Assembly: GCF_002159175.1 (NCBI RefSeq)
Contig: NZ_NFGZ01000020.1
Span: 1 to 54,949 of the forward strand
DNA: 54,949 nucleotides
Direction of reading: 5' to 3'
From: Flavonifractor sp. An92
GTDB lineage: Bacteria; Bacillota; Clostridia; Oscillospirales; Oscillospiraceae
The notes beneath the pieces were generated by a model, which had not been told where the DNA came from, ran no database searches, and saw only the letters and a program-made list of their open reading frames with translations. A program made the position numbers and the translations under genes. This document shows positions 25,162-35,186 of the stretch, one piece after another. Numbering within the stretch: the first letter of the stretch is position 1; each line of letters starts with the position of its first letter.

Positions 25162-25222
25162 CAGCATCTTGTTTTTACGGCGTTAGGTCCTAGAAGTCGT
25201 AAAAATGAGGTGCTGTCTTTTT
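25162..25222 (+). terminator. Attenuator hairpin ahead of the MATE gene
   Basis: CAGCATCTTGTTTTTACG (25162-25179) pairs with CGTAAAAATGAGGTGCTG (25198-25215) over 18 positions, three of them G-U, and is followed by TCTTTTT directly before the MATE ribosome site. AAGATGCT at 25066-25073, overlapping the leader start codon, can pair with AGCATCTT at 25163-25170, and AAGATG at 25152-25157 can pair with CATCTT at 25165-25170; both would open the terminator. Confidence 0.75.
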
Positions 25223-25234
25223 GGAGGGAAGCAA

Positions 25235-26548
25235 GTGAAAAAACAGCTGGCAAGGTACATCGCACCGAATATTTTAGCCATGGCGGGAACCTCCTGCTAT
25301 GTATTGGCCGACACATTTTTTATCTCGATCGCAGAGGGCGCGAACGGGATCACCGCCCTGAACCTGGTCCTGCCCGTGTATGGCTTGATCTACGCGCTCG
25401 GTTCCATGATCGGAGTTGGTTCCGCCACTCGATACTCCCTGAGCAAAGCCACCGGGCGGGAGACCGCAAACGAGTTCTTCTCCAATTCGATCTGGTGGAC
25501 GCTCCTGTGCAGCAGCATTTTCGTGCTGATCGGGATCTGCTTCCCCGGTGAGTTCCTCACGCTTCTGGGGGCCGACGGAGAGATTTTAACGGTCGGATTT
25601 TCGTACATCCGAATCGTGCTCTGTTTTGCCCCGTTCTTTATGCTGAATTACACCTGTACCGCCTTTGTCCGCAACGATAACGCCCCCAAGCTGGCCATGC
25701 TGGCCACCTTGCTCAGCGGCCTGTTCAATATCCTGTTCGACTACCTTCTGATGTTCCCGCTGGGGATGGGGATGGTTGGTGCGGCTTTGGCGACCGGATT
25801 CTCTCCCATCGTCAGCATGAGCATCTGCATGATCCACTTCCGCTCGAAACGCAGCACCCTCGTGTTTGTCAAAAAGCTTCCCTCCCTGAAAAAGCTGCTC
25901 GCTTCCTGCAATCTGGGGGTGGCGGCCTTTGTGGGTGAGCTGTCCAGCGGCATTACGACTCTGGTCTTTAACTTCATTCTCCTCAGCATCTCCGGGAATA
26001 TCGCGGTGGCTGCCTACGGGGTCATTGCGAATATTGCCTTGGTGGGAACCTCCTTGCTCAACGGCGTCTCTCTGGGGCTTCAGCCGGTGGCCAGCTCTAT
26101 GCACGGGCGGGCCAACACGGGAGACGAAAAGAGCGTATATCAGTACGCGCTCCGAATCGGCGAAGGGATTGCGGTGGCCTCGGTCATCCTCGTGATGCTG
26201 TTTGGCGATGGGCTCGTCGCAATCTTCAACAGCGAGAACTCCACCGAGCTGGCCTCCTATGCGGAAATCGGCATCCGGGTCTATTTTGTCGGTTTTCTGC
26301 TGGCGGCGGTCAACATCATCAAGTCCGGGTTTTACAGCGCGGTGGGGAAAGGGAGCGAGGCTTCGGTCATCGCCCTGTCCCGCGGGGTCGTCACCATCTC
26401 CATCCTGGCGTTTGTGCTGGCAAAGTTCTTCGGCGTGATGGGGGTATGGATGGCGTTTCCCACCTCCGAACTGGTCACCTGGTTGATTTCCCTTGTCATC
26501 AGCCGGGTTGTAAAAGCCAGAACTTGTGTCGAGGTGACCAGCGTTTAA
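25235..26548 (+). CDS. MATE family multidrug efflux transporter
   Basis: This 437-residue membrane protein of the MATE/MOP superfamily exports drugs or metabolites using Na+ or H+. Twelve hydrophobic helices are visible in two halves; the segments NILAMAGTSCYVLADTFFIS near the N-terminus and AAYGVIANIALVGTSLLNGV in the middle are typical. The start is the GTG six bases after GGAGGG (25223-25228). An in-frame ATG at 25205 lies inside the attenuator stem and has no ribosome site. Base composition and codon use are less GC-biased than in the neighbouring genes, which suggests acquisition. The leader ORF and attenuator suggest that expression responds to ribosome-targeting compounds. Confidence 0.9.
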   Translation: MKKQLARYIAPNILAMAGTSCYVLADTFFISIAEGANGITALNLVLPVYGLIYALGSMIGVGSATRYSLSKATGRETANEFFSNSIWWTLLCSSIFVLIGICFPGEFLTLLGADGEILTVGFSYIRIVLCFAPFFMLNYTCTAFVRNDNAPKLAMLATLLSGLFNILFDYLLMFPLGMGMVGAALATGFSPIVSMSICMIHFRSKRSTLVFVKKLPSLKKLLASCNLGVAAFVGELSSGITTLVFNFILLSISGNIAVAAYGVIANIALVGTSLLNGVSLGLQPVASSMHGRANTGDEKSVYQYALRIGEGIAVASVILVMLFGDGLVAIFNSENSTELASYAEIGIRVYFVGFLLAAVNIIKSGFYSAVGKGSEASVIALSRGVVTISILAFVLAKFFGVMGVWMAFPTSELVTWLISLVISRVVKARTCVEVTSV

Positions 26549-26613
26549 CTGCTCCTCCAGATGAGCACAGAGGGTCCGGCAGGTCCTTCCCAAATTTGTT
26601 GGGAATTGAATCC

Positions 26614-26643
26614 TTGACAGAATTCGGGAGGCTCTTATATAAT
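26614..26643 (+). promoter_or_regulatory. Promoter of the large SLH protein
   Basis: TTGACA (26614-26619), 18 bases, TATAAT (26638-26643). A small stem, TTCCCAA with TTGGGAA (26587-26605 region), just upstream may be a weak end of the MATE transcript. Confidence 0.85.
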
Positions 26644-26716
26644 TCGTATAAGAAGTATCAATCTTCCAGCAGAATGCCCCGCTGCCCCGAAAAAAGAAGA
26701 AAAGGAGCGATTTCTG

Positions 26717-28690
26717 ATGAGACGGCGCATGTTCTCCATCCTGCTGACCCTGGCCCTTACGCTCACCCTCACTCCTGCGGCCTCTGCAAAAGGCTTTGGC
26801 AATTTCCAGCGTGGCAACCCCTATAAATCCGGCCAATTTACCGATGTGGCCTCCGGCGCCTGGTACGCGCAAAGCGTACAGACGGCCTACGAAATGGGTC
26901 TCTTCCAGGGGACCGGCCCCAACACCTTCCACCCCAACGGAAACATCAGCATTGCCGAGACCATCGCCCTGGCCTGCCGGCTCCACAGCATATACTACAC
27001 CGGCAGCGCAGACCTGGGCGTCAGCAATCCCTGGTATCAGGTCTACGTGGACTATGCCATTGACAACGGCATCATCTCCTCCGGCCAGTACCACAGCTAC
27101 AACGCAGCCGCTACCCGCGCCCAGTTCGCCTCCATTCTGGCCAACTCTCTGGATCGGGAGGCCCTGAGCGCCATCAACTCCGTGTCAAAGGGTTTCATTC
27201 CCGACGTACCTGCCACGGCCGACTATGCCGATGCCGTCTACCTCCTCTATAATGCCGGTGTCCTCGCCGGTCGGGATGCCCAGGGCAGCTTCGCGCCCCA
27301 GGCCCATATCCAGCGCTGTGAGGCGGCCACCATCGCCGGGCGCATGGCCGACCCCAGCCTCCGCACCACCTTTACCCTCGGCGGCAGTTCCTCCGGCCGG
27401 GTGCTGCTGGCCCAGCCGCTGGCCGAGGACCCGCTGGACTATACCGTCACGGCGGACAGTGTCCTGATGCAGGATCTGGTGGAGTTCTGTGACGGCGGCC
27501 TCACCTATGACAGCATCAGCCAGAGCGGCGTGTACCAGGTCCGGAAGTTCAAAGGCTCCCCGGAGGACAAGGCCATTGTGGACGAATATGTGGCCGTTTT
27601 CACCGGCGGCGGGTACAACCTCAAGCTGGTGGAAGAATACGAAGAGAACTATTCCTCCACCTTCTTCAGCTGGGGCCTGGACTACACCGGCACTGGAAAC
27701 GTCACCGCCAAGACTGATGTGGTCTACACCGATACTCAAGCCACCATCTGCATCTACGGCACCATCAAACGCAGCAAGCTGGAAGTGACCGTCTGGGTCC
27801 CCCAGCGTATGGAGCTGGTGGATCTGGGCCTGCGGTACGGCAGCGCCTCCGCCTCCACGGGGATCGCCGGTCCCTCTGCCATGGCGGGCCTCTACCGGAA
27901 CGCGGACGGCAGCTTTGAGACCTCCGACGGGCGGCTGAAAACGCAGCTGGGCCGGGCTACGGTCCTGCGGGACGGTGTGTCCTGTTCGGCGGCGGCCACC
28001 TTCCAGACCAACGAGAGCCTGAGCCGGGACGAGCTCTGGGTGGACAGCTTCTACCGCAATGAAGCCCTCTTCTTCTGCTCCCCCATGGACGTGCTGATGA
28101 CCGGCGACGTGTACACCCAAAAGGACCTGACTCAGGAGGCCTCCTGGGTCAACAGCAAGGAATTCACCTCCCTCAGCCAGTTCGCTGATTACCGCTGGAC
28201 GCTCTTCTTCGGCCTGGGACATGACGGTGACTTCATCACCCCCCTGCTGGGTGAGCGCAACGAATTCCAGGACCTGACCGTCCGGGTCATGTACTACAAG
28301 CCCGGTGTGGAGGCCGTCTACTATGTCTACGCCGGCCTGGACTCCGCCCCCCGCACCGTGGAGGCCCTCATTGCCGTGGACCTGGACGTGGAGCTCATGG
28401 AGACCGCGGACGGCACCTACAGCCTCTCGGCCGGCGGAAGCGCCGCCATCACCTGTCCCACCGAATTCGGCACCAACTATGACACCTTCTCCTGGGAGAT
28501 CCTCAGCGGCTCTAGTGTGGTCAGCCTGTCCGGCGCCACCTCCCGGACCTGTACCGTCCAGGCGCTCCGGACCGGCACCGCCCGGGTCCGGGTGACCTAC
28601 CACTACGGCGTGGACGAGCCGGATGTGCTCACAGGGATTCCGCGGAACGCGGACAAGACCAAGACCTATGAGTACCTGATCCAGGTCTAG
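26717..28690 (+). CDS. Exported SLH-domain protein with C-terminal Ig-like domain
   Basis: This 657-residue exported protein starts with a classical signal peptide (MRRRMFSILLTLALTLTLT, cleavage after ASA near residue 24). Residues of about 38-215 form three S-layer homology repeats, which in Firmicutes bind pyruvylated secondary cell-wall polymer; TFHPNGNISIAETIALACR and SFAPQAHIQRCEAATIAGRM are the clearest parts. The middle, about 220-560, is not recognised. The last 100 residues (SAGGSAAITCPTEFG to the end) look like a bacterial Ig-like beta domain. AAAAGGAG precedes the ATG. It is a single-gene unit between a strong promoter and terminator. A cell-surface role is secure; the activity is not known. 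Confidence 0.85.
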   Translation: MRRRMFSILLTLALTLTLTPAASAKGFGNFQRGNPYKSGQFTDVASGAWYAQSVQTAYEMGLFQGTGPNTFHPNGNISIAETIALACRLHSIYYTGSADLGVSNPWYQVYVDYAIDNGIISSGQYHSYNAAATRAQFASILANSLDREALSAINSVSKGFIPDVPATADYADAVYLLYNAGVLAGRDAQGSFAPQAHIQRCEAATIAGRMADPSLRTTFTLGGSSSGRVLLAQPLAEDPLDYTVTADSVLMQDLVEFCDGGLTYDSISQSGVYQVRKFKGSPEDKAIVDEYVAVFTGGGYNLKLVEEYEENYSSTFFSWGLDYTGTGNVTAKTDVVYTDTQATICIYGTIKRSKLEVTVWVPQRMELVDLGLRYGSASASTGIAGPSAMAGLYRNADGSFETSDGRLKTQLGRATVLRDGVSCSAAATFQTNESLSRDELWVDSFYRNEALFFCSPMDVLMTGDVYTQKDLTQEASWVNSKEFTSLSQFADYRWTLFFGLGHDGDFITPLLGERNEFQDLTVRVMYYKPGVEAVYYVYAGLDSAPRTVEALIAVDLDVELMETADGTYSLSAGGSAAITCPTEFGTNYDTFSWEILSGSSVVSLSGATSRTCTVQALRTGTARVRVTYHYGVDEPDVLTGIPRNADKTKTYEYLIQV

Positions 28691-28714
28691 TAACCGCAGC
28701 CGATGGCAGAAAAA

Positions 28715-28754
28715 GCCGCGTCCGGCGCTCCCCGAGGGGAGCGCCGGACGCGGC
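28715..28754. terminator. Bidirectional terminator between the SLH gene and ntpD
   Basis: A 19-bp perfect stem, GCCGCGTCCGGCGCTCCCC (28715-28733) with its complement at 28736-28754, is flanked by AAAA on the left and TTTGTTT on the right, so it can stop both converging transcripts. Confidence 0.93.
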
Positions 28755-28782
28755 TTTGTTTGGAGGTTTGGTGTTGGTAAAC

Positions 28783-29493
28783 TCAGATGGCGTCGGGGTC
28801 CAGATGTCCGCCGAAGGCCTCCACGGCCCTGGCGTCGGCCTCCCGCTTCTCCTCGATGGCTTCCTTGAGGAGCATATCCTTCACCTTCATCAGGCGGATG
28901 GTGGAGGAGCGCTCGTTCTCGTCCAGCTTCATGGAGATATACTTGATGGCCTCTTCCATCTGGGGGATTTTGACGTACTCCAGGGCGTTGACGCGGCGGC
29001 GGGTCTTTTCAATCTCCTCGGCCAGCAGCTGGGAGGTCTTTTCGATCTCAGCCAGGCGCAGCATATCCTGGAACACGCCGGACAGGGCGTCCACGGCGTC
29101 GTCCAGCTCGCCGGAGGTGGTGGCGAAGCCGTAGGGATAGATCTCGCCGGTCTCCTCGCTCTTGGTCTTGAAGTGGTAGATAGGCACGTTGACCGACATG
29201 ATGTTCTGGAAGGTCATATCCAGCTCCACGGACTGCTTGGGATACAGCAGGGACTGCTCCAGCATCTCCGAGGACATGACGGCGCTGGCCACGGTGAACG
29301 AACCATGGGCCCGCATCAGGGCCTCCTCCACCTTCTGCCGCAGAGCGCGGTTCTCCCGGACCACGTCCATGAACTGCTTCATCAGCTCATCCCGCTTGTC
29401 CTTGAGGAGCTTGTGGCCCCGGATGGAGGTGCGCAGGCGGGTCTTGAGCCTGGTCAGCTCCTGCCGGGTGGGGTTCACGTTGATTGCCGGCAT
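28783..29493 (-). CDS. ntpD: V-type ATP synthase/ATPase subunit D
   Basis: This 236-residue protein is the central rotor shaft of the V1 part. The N-terminus NPTRQELTRLKTRLRTSIRG followed by HKLLKDKRDELM is diagnostic, and both ends are long helices that form the coiled-coil axle. It is slightly longer than the usual 200-215 residues because of a charged C-terminal tail. AAGGAGG precedes the ATG. It is the last gene of the operon, three bases after ntpB. Confidence 0.96.
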   Translation of the reverse strand: MPAINVNPTRQELTRLKTRLRTSIRGHKLLKDKRDELMKQFMDVVRENRALRQKVEEALMRAHGSFTVASAVMSSEMLEQSLLYPKQSVELDMTFQNIMSVNVPIYHFKTKSEETGEIYPYGFATTSGELDDAVDALSGVFQDMLRLAEIEKTSQLLAEEIEKTRRRVNALEYVKIPQMEEAIKYISMKLDENERSSTIRLMKVKDMLLKEAIEEKREADARAVEAFGGHLDPDAI

Positions 29494-29496
29494 ATC

Positions 29497-30879
29497 TTAC
29501 CCCTCCTTTTTCGGGAGGTATTTCTCGATATACTCCGGCTTGATGCGCTTGAGCTCGGCCTTGGGCAGCAGGCTCAGCAGCTCCCAGCCCAGATCCAGGG
29601 TCTCGATAATGGAGCGGTTCTCGTCGCTGCCCTGGGAGACATAGCGCTTTTCAAACTCATCGGCGAATTTGGCGTACTGCAGATCGGTGGGAGACAGAGC
29701 GGCCTCGCCCAGGATGGACATGAGCTCCTTGTTCTCCTTACCGGTGGAGTAAGCGGCGAAGAGCTGGTTCATGGTGCCGGCGTGATCCTCCCGGGTCTTG
29801 CCGGGGCCAACGCCCTTATCCTTCAGACGGGACAGGGAGGGCAGCACGTCCACGGGGGGATTGATGCCCTTGCGGTACAGCTCGCGGGACAGGATGATCT
29901 GACCCTCGGTGATATAGCCGGTCAGGTCGGGGATGGGGTGGGTCTTGTCATCCTCGGGCATGGTGAGGATGGGGATCATGGTGATGGAACCGGGCTTGCC
30001 CAGCTGACGGCCGGCGCGCTCGTACATGGTGGCCAGGTCGGTGTACAGGTAGCCGGGGTAGCCGCGGCGGCCGGGGACTTCCTTCTTGGCCGCGGACACC
30101 TCACGGAGGGCCTCGGCGTAGTTGGTGATGTCGGTCAGGATGACCAGCACGTGCATGCCCTTCTCGAAGGCCAGGTACTCGGCGGCGGTCAGCGCCATAC
30201 GGGGGGTGGCGATACGCTCGACGGCGGGGTCGTTGGCCAGGTTGGTGAACAGCACGGTACGGTCGATGGCGCCGGTGCGGCGGAACTCCTGCACGAAGAA
30301 GTCGGACTCTTCGAAGGTGATACCGATGGCGGCGAACACGACGGCGAAGTTGGCGGCGTCGTCACCCAGCACCTTGGCCTGACGGGCGATCTGGGCAGCC
30401 AGAGCGGCGTGCGGCAGACCGGAGCCGGAGAAGATGGGCAGCTTCTGACCACGGACCAGGGTGTTCAGGCCGTCGATGGTGGAGATACCGGTCTGAATGA
30501 ACTCGTTGGGGTAGTCGCGGGCGGCCGGGTTCATGGGCAGGCCGTTGATGTCCCGGTGCTCCTCGGCCAGGATCTCGGGGCCGCCGTCGATGGGACGGCC
30601 CATGCCGTTAAAGACGCGGCCCAGCATATCGCCGGACACGGCCAGCTCCAGGGGGTGACCCAGGAAGCGGATCTTGGAGTCCTTCAGGTTGATGCCGGCG
30701 GAGGCCTCGAAGAGCTGGACCACGGCGTTGTCGCCGTTGACCTCCAGCACCTTACAGCGCCGGGTGGTGCCGTCGGGCAGTTCGATCTCGGCCAGCTCGT
30801 CGTAAGTGACGTCCTGGACCTTGCGGACCACCATCAGAGGACCGTTGATCTCCTGAATGGTACGGTATTCACGAATCAT
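29497..30879 (-). CDS. ntpB: V-type ATP synthase/ATPase subunit B
   Basis: This 460-residue protein is the non-catalytic nucleotide-binding subunit of the V1 hexamer. The P-loop is degenerate ([10 protein letters not shown]), as normal for B subunits, and the conserved block [20 protein letters not shown] is present. It starts with an ATG that overlaps the stop of ntpA by four bases (ATGA), which links the stoichiometry of the A3B3 ring. Confidence 0.97.
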   Translation of the reverse strand: MIREYRTIQEINGPLMVVRKVQDVTYDELAEIELPDGTTRRCKVLEVNGDNAVVQLFEASAGINLKDSKIRFLGHPLELAVSGDMLGRVFNGMGRPIDGGPEILAEEHRDINGLPMNPAARDYPNEFIQTGISTIDGLNTLVRGQKLPIFSGSGLPHAALAAQIARQAKVLGDDAANFAVVFAAIGITFEESDFFVQEFRRTGAIDRTVLFTNLANDPAVERIATPRMALTAAEYLAFEKGMHVLVILTDITNYAEALREVSAAKKEVPGRRGYPGYLYTDLATMYERAGRQLGKPGSITMIPILTMPEDDKTHPIPDLTGYITEGQIILSRELYRKGINPPVDVLPSLSRLKDKGVGPGKTREDHAGTMNQLFAAYSTGKENKELMSILGEAALSPTDLQYAKFADEFEKRYVSQGSDENRSIIETLDLGWELLSLLPKAELKRIKPEYIEKYLPKKEG

Positions 30880-32654
30880 TCCTCAGCACCTCCCTTGGCC
30901 ACGATCTCCTCGATCTGCTCCTCCATCTCCCGCGCCATGTCGGCGTAGACGGCCTTGAACTGATCGTCGGGCACGCTCTTGGCGCGGCCCATCTTCTCCC
31001 GGAACGGGATGGCGAAGAGATCGGCCACCGGCGCGCCCTTCTCGATGGCGGCACGGCAGAGCTTGTCATAGTCCAGGATCATCTGGATCATCTTGTCCTG
31101 GCGCTCATAGCTGGAGTACCAGTCCACTTCCATAAAGCCGTTCTGCTGCAGGAAGTCCTCGCGGAGCATCTTGGCAGTCTCGAGGGTCAGCTGGTCGCCG
31201 GCGGACAGGGAGTCCTTACCGACCAGCTGCACGATCTCGTTGAGGCTGGCCTCCTCCTGGAGGATGGACATGGACTTATCGCGGTTGACCATGAACTGGG
31301 TGCCCAGGTTCTCATCGTACCAGGGCTTCAGGGAGTCCAGGTACAGGGAGTAGGAGTTCAGCCAGTTGATGGCGGGGAAGTGACGCTTGTAGGCCAGAGA
31401 GGCGTCCAGGGCCCAGAACACCTTGACGATACGCATGGTGGCCTGGGAGACGGGCTCGGACAGGTCGCCGCCCGGAGGGGAAACGGCGCCCACGGCGGTC
31501 AGAGAGCCGCGGCGGTCCTCATCGGAGCCGATGCACTCCACCATGCCGGCGCGCTCGTAGAACTGCGCCAGGCGGGAGGACAGGTAAGCGGGGTAACCTT
31601 CTTCGCCGGGCATCTCTTCCAGACGGCCGGACATCTCACGCAGAGCCTCGGCCCAGCGGGAGGTGGAGTCGGCGATGACGGCCACGTCGTAGCCCATGTC
31701 GCGGAAGTACTCGGCGATGGTGATACCGGTGTAGATGGAGGCCTCACGGGCGGCCACGGGCATATCGGAGGTGTTGGCGATCAGGACGGTCCGCTTCATC
31801 AGGGACTCGCCGGTACGGGGGTCCACCAGTTCGGGGAACTCCCGCAGAACGTCGGTCATCTCGTTGCCGCGCTCGCCGCAGCCGATGTAGATGACGATAT
31901 CCACGTCGGACCACTTGGCCAGCTGGTGCTGCATGACGGTCTTACCGGAGCCGAAGGGGCCGGGGATGGCGGCGGTACCGCCCTTGGCCACGGGGAACAT
32001 GGCGTCGACGATACGCTGACCGGACAGCAGCGGCTTGCGGGGGGGATACTTGTGCTTGTAGGGGCGGCCCACACGGACGGGCCACTTCTGCACCATGGTG
32101 AGCTCATGCTTCTCACCGTTGTCGTCCACCAGGACAGCCACGGTGTCCAGCACAGTGAAGGTGCCGGACTTGATGGACTCGATGGTGCCGCTCATCTTGG
32201 GGGGGATCATGATCTTGTGGAGCACGACGCTGGTCTCCTGGACGGTGCCGATGACGTCGCCGCCGATGACCTTGTCGCCCTTCTTGGCAACGGCCTTGAA
32301 TTCCCACTTCTTCTCCCGGTCCAGGGCGGGGACTTCCACGCCGCGGGGCAGGTTGTTGCCCCCGGTCTTCTTCATGATCTCCTCCAGCGGGCGCTGGATA
32401 CCGTCGTAGATGTTCTCAATGATGCCGGGGCCCAGCTCCACGGAGAGGGGGGCGCCGGTGGTCTCGACCACAGCGCCGGGGCCCAGGCCGGAGGTCTCCT
32501 CGTAGACCTGGATGGAGGCGGAGTCGCCATTCATGGTGAGGATCTCACCGATGAGGCGCTGCTCGCCCACGCGGACCACGTCGGCCATGTTGGCGTCAGC
32601 CAGGCCCGTGGCCACAACCAGCGGTCCGGAGACTTTGACGATTTTACCGCTCAA
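30876..32654 (-). CDS. ntpA: V-type ATP synthase/ATPase catalytic subunit A
   Basis: This 592-residue protein is the catalytic subunit that hydrolyses or makes ATP. The Walker A motif is [25 protein letters not shown] follows with the catalytic glutamate. The region between about residues 110 and 200 is the non-homologous insertion that marks V/A-type A subunits. The frame starts with TTG, AAGG lying about ten bases before it; no ATG or GTG in frame is better placed. A gap of about 100 bases with G/C-rich hairpins separates it from the F subunit gene upstream. Confidence 0.97.
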   Translation of the reverse strand: MSGKIVKVSGPLVVATGLADANMADVVRVGEQRLIGEILTMNGDSASIQVYEETSGLGPGAVVETTGAPLSVELGPGIIENIYDGIQRPLEEIMKKTGGNNLPRGVEVPALDREKKWEFKAVAKKGDKVIGGDVIGTVQETSVVLHKIMIPPKMSGTIESIKSGTFTVLDTVAVLVDDNGEKHELTMVQKWPVRVGRPYKHKYPPRKPLLSGQRIVDAMFPVAKGGTAAIPGPFGSGKTVMQHQLAKWSDVDIVIYIGCGERGNEMTDVLREFPELVDPRTGESLMKRTVLIANTSDMPVAAREASIYTGITIAEYFRDMGYDVAVIADSTSRWAEALREMSGRLEEMPGEEGYPAYLSSRLAQFYERAGMVECIGSDEDRRGSLTAVGAVSPPGGDLSEPVSQATMRIVKVFWALDASLAYKRHFPAINWLNSYSLYLDSLKPWYDENLGTQFMVNRDKSMSILQEEASLNEIVQLVGKDSLSAGDQLTLETAKMLREDFLQQNGFMEVDWYSSYERQDKMIQMILDYDKLCRAAIEKGAPVADLFAIPFREKMGRAKSVPDDQFKAVYADMAREMEEQIEEIVAKGGAEE

Positions 32655-32755
32655 CTTGACTCAACCTTCTTTCAGGTTTGAATTTGGAATGGGAGCGGGA
32701 TGCGCGGCCGCCGATGCCGGCGGCCCTGCATGCCGCGACGCGCCGATGCCGGCGC
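32655..32755 (-). repeat. Intercistronic G/C-rich hairpins between ntpG and ntpA
   Basis: The 101-base gap, the longest in the operon, holds GGCCGCC GATGCC GGCGGCC and, 28 bases on, CGCC GATGCC GGCG: two short stems around the same GATGCC loop. They may stabilise or process the mRNA so that the A-B-D part is made in excess over the membrane part. Confidence 0.5.
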
Positions 32756-33070
32756 TTACAGAATGTCCGCGCCCACGGCGCGCTCCACGGCGCTCTTCAC
32801 ATTGGCCATGCCGATGCCCAGGGAGCCGTCCTTGCCGGGGATGAGGATGATGGCAGGGGTGAGCTCGTCCTTGTAACGGTCCACCTCGGCCTGCATATTG
32901 GCGGCGTACTGCTCCGTGAGGTAGATCACGGCGTAATTCTCCTTCGCCAGCTCGTGGAGCACCCGCTTGGCCTCGTCCACGGTCTCGGCGGGGAACACAT
33001 CCAGGCCCAGGGCCTTGAAGCCCAGGACGCTGTCCTTGTCGCCCAGGACCGCGATCTTGTAACTAGACAT
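32756..33070 (-). CDS. ntpG: V-type ATP synthase/ATPase subunit F (NtpG)
   Basis: This 104-residue rotor-stalk subunit is recognised by YKIAVLGDKDSVLGFKALGL at the N-terminus and by its size. The ATG at 33070 gives the usual family start; a GTG at 33079 closer to the AAAGG site would add three residues. The gene begins inside the end of the C subunit gene. Its end precedes the hairpin-rich gap before ntpA. Confidence 0.95.
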   Translation of the reverse strand: MSSYKIAVLGDKDSVLGFKALGLDVFPAETVDEAKRVLHELAKENYAVIYLTEQYAANMQAEVDRYKDELTPAIILIPGKDGSLGIGMANVKSAVERAVGADIL

Positions 33071-34055
33071 AAGCTTCACGCAGCCTTTCCCGGATGGTAT
33101 CCGCGTCCAGGCCGGCCATGCGGCCGGTGAGGATGATACGCACGGCGGTGAACTCGTTCTCCTTGGCGGCCAGGTAGCCGATGACCGGCGCCTCGCCGAA
33201 GGCCACGTATTTGGCCCCCGCCAGGTAGTGGTTCACACCGTCGTCGCACAGCTTCTCAAAGCGGGTCAGCCCGCCGCCGTTGAGGGCGGCGGCTCCGGCC
33301 GCGGCGGCCTCCTTCAGGTCAGAGGCGGCGTACAGCTCCTCCATGGAGCCGCCGGAGGCGGCCAGCACCCGGGAGGTGTGGATGTTGCCGCCCTCGAAGA
33401 GGACGGAGCGCAGGAACTCCGGTCCCTTGCCCATGCGGAGCACCCGCACCAGGCTGCGCAGGTTGGCCGCGTCGATGCTGATGCGCACATACCCCTCCAG
33501 GAAGCTGCTGCCGGTGGCCTTGGCCAGCTCGAACATCTCGGCGAAATAGGCCCGGTCGAGGATGAAGTCGGCCAGCTGGGGATCGCCGGTGGTGCTGAGC
33601 ACGTCCCGGGCGTCGCTCACCGCCTTGCGCAGGATGTAGCTCACACCCCGCAGCTCGGCATTGCGCAGCCCGTCGGCCAGGACGTCCGCCTTGACCCGTC
33701 CGGCGTCCACCAGGAGCCGGTCGGCGCTGACGCCCATGGCGTCGGCCTTGAGGAGCACTTTCACATTGTGGTAGTCGTATTTGATCTTAAATACGTCGAT
33801 GAGACGGGGGTCGGGAGCCACGGAAGAGAGATCCTCCATGGTCTTGTGCCGCTGCTGGGCGATGACCTGGTCCAGCTCCTCCTGGCTCACCCGCGCCATC
33901 TCGGCGTATCCGCATTCCTGCAGCACCTTGGCCGCGTCCTCGACGGTGCGGGCCTCCAGCATGCGCTCCATGCGCTCGCGGGAGAGGAGGCTGCACTCGA
34001 GGCACTTGACCCGGGTGGACAGGAACAGATAGTCGGTTTCTTTGATCTTCGCCAA
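33063..34055 (-). CDS. ntpC: V-type ATP synthase/ATPase subunit C
   Basis: This 330-residue subunit is the funnel-shaped adaptor (d in eukaryotes) that joins the proteolipid ring to the D/F shaft. The mainly helical sequence with YLFLSTRVKCLECSLLSRE, IKYDYHNVKVLLKA and YLAAKENEFTAVRIILTGR matches the family. It starts with TTG eight bases after AAAGGAGG, a strong site that fixes the start. It overlaps the F gene by eight bases. Confidence 0.95.
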   Translation of the reverse strand: MAKIKETDYLFLSTRVKCLECSLLSRERMERMLEARTVEDAAKVLQECGYAEMARVSQEELDQVIAQQRHKTMEDLSSVAPDPRLIDVFKIKYDYHNVKVLLKADAMGVSADRLLVDAGRVKADVLADGLRNAELRGVSYILRKAVSDARDVLSTTGDPQLADFILDRAYFAEMFELAKATGSSFLEGYVRISIDAANLRSLVRVLRMGKGPEFLRSVLFEGGNIHTSRVLAASGGSMEELYAASDLKEAAAAGAAALNGGGLTRFEKLCDDGVNHYLAGAKYVAFGEAPVIGYLAAKENEFTAVRIILTGRMAGLDADTIRERLREAYV

Positions 34056-34099
34056 ATCCGATTCCTCCTTTAAATTGGGAGGCGGACTGCCCGGTCCGC

Positions 34100-34687
34100 T
34101 CAGCCGAACAGCACCTTGGCCACCTCGCGCTCCAGCGTGCCCCGCTGCAGGCGCACCAGCGTCTCGAAGGTACAGTTGACCTCCACGTCGCCGTCGGCCA
34201 GGATGAGTCCGCCCTTGATGTTCCGGGTCTGCTCGGACAGGGTCAGATGGCCGTCCTTCAGGCGCTCATTGGCCTGGGTGACCACCTGCTTGCCGTAGCG
34301 GGTGCGGTCCTTCTTGGAGAGGATGACCGCCTCCCGCCCGTTGGAAGAGGCCTTGACGGCCAGATTGGCCAGCAGGGAGACGTACTCCCCCTCCGGCAGG
34401 TTGCACAGCTCCTCCAGCGCCTGGTCAAAGGCCCGGTCCAGCATCTCCTGCTTGGCGGCCAGCTCCATTTTGCGGGCCTCCAGCTGGGCCACGCTGGCCA
34501 GGCGCTGCTCCCGCTCGTCGGCGTTGCGACGGCCCCGGTCCACGATCTCCCGGGCCTCCCGCTCGGCCTGCGCCTGACAGCTCTGCGTGATCTCGGCCGC
34601 CTGGGCCTGGGCGGCGCTCAGGATCTCGTCGATCTCCCGCTGCGCATCGTCCTCCATGCGCTGGGTAATCCGTTCAATTCCGTTCAT
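34100..34687 (-). CDS. ntpE: V-type ATP synthase/ATPase subunit E
   Basis: This 195-residue peripheral-stalk subunit has a long charged N-terminal helix (about residues 1-95, rich in Ala, Glu, Gln and Arg), followed by a small globular domain containing GGLILADGDVEVNCTFETLV, which is diagnostic. GAGGAG precedes the ATG by about nine bases. It pairs with the small coiled-coil protein encoded first in the operon to form the stator. Confidence 0.95.
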   Translation of the reverse strand: MNGIERITQRMEDDAQREIDEILSAAQAQAAEITQSCQAQAEREAREIVDRGRRNADEREQRLASVAQLEARKMELAAKQEMLDRAFDQALEELCNLPEGEYVSLLANLAVKASSNGREAVILSKKDRTRYGKQVVTQANERLKDGHLTLSEQTRNIKGGLILADGDVEVNCTFETLVRLQRGTLEREVAKVLFG

Positions 34688-34700
34688 GGCCGTTCACTCC

Positions 34701-35186
<486 letters not shown>

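Noticed and set aside
25205-25234. ATG at 25205 as start of the MATE gene
   Set aside because: It lies in the 3' arm of the attenuator stem with no ribosome site; the GTG at 25235 follows GGAGGG at the right distance.
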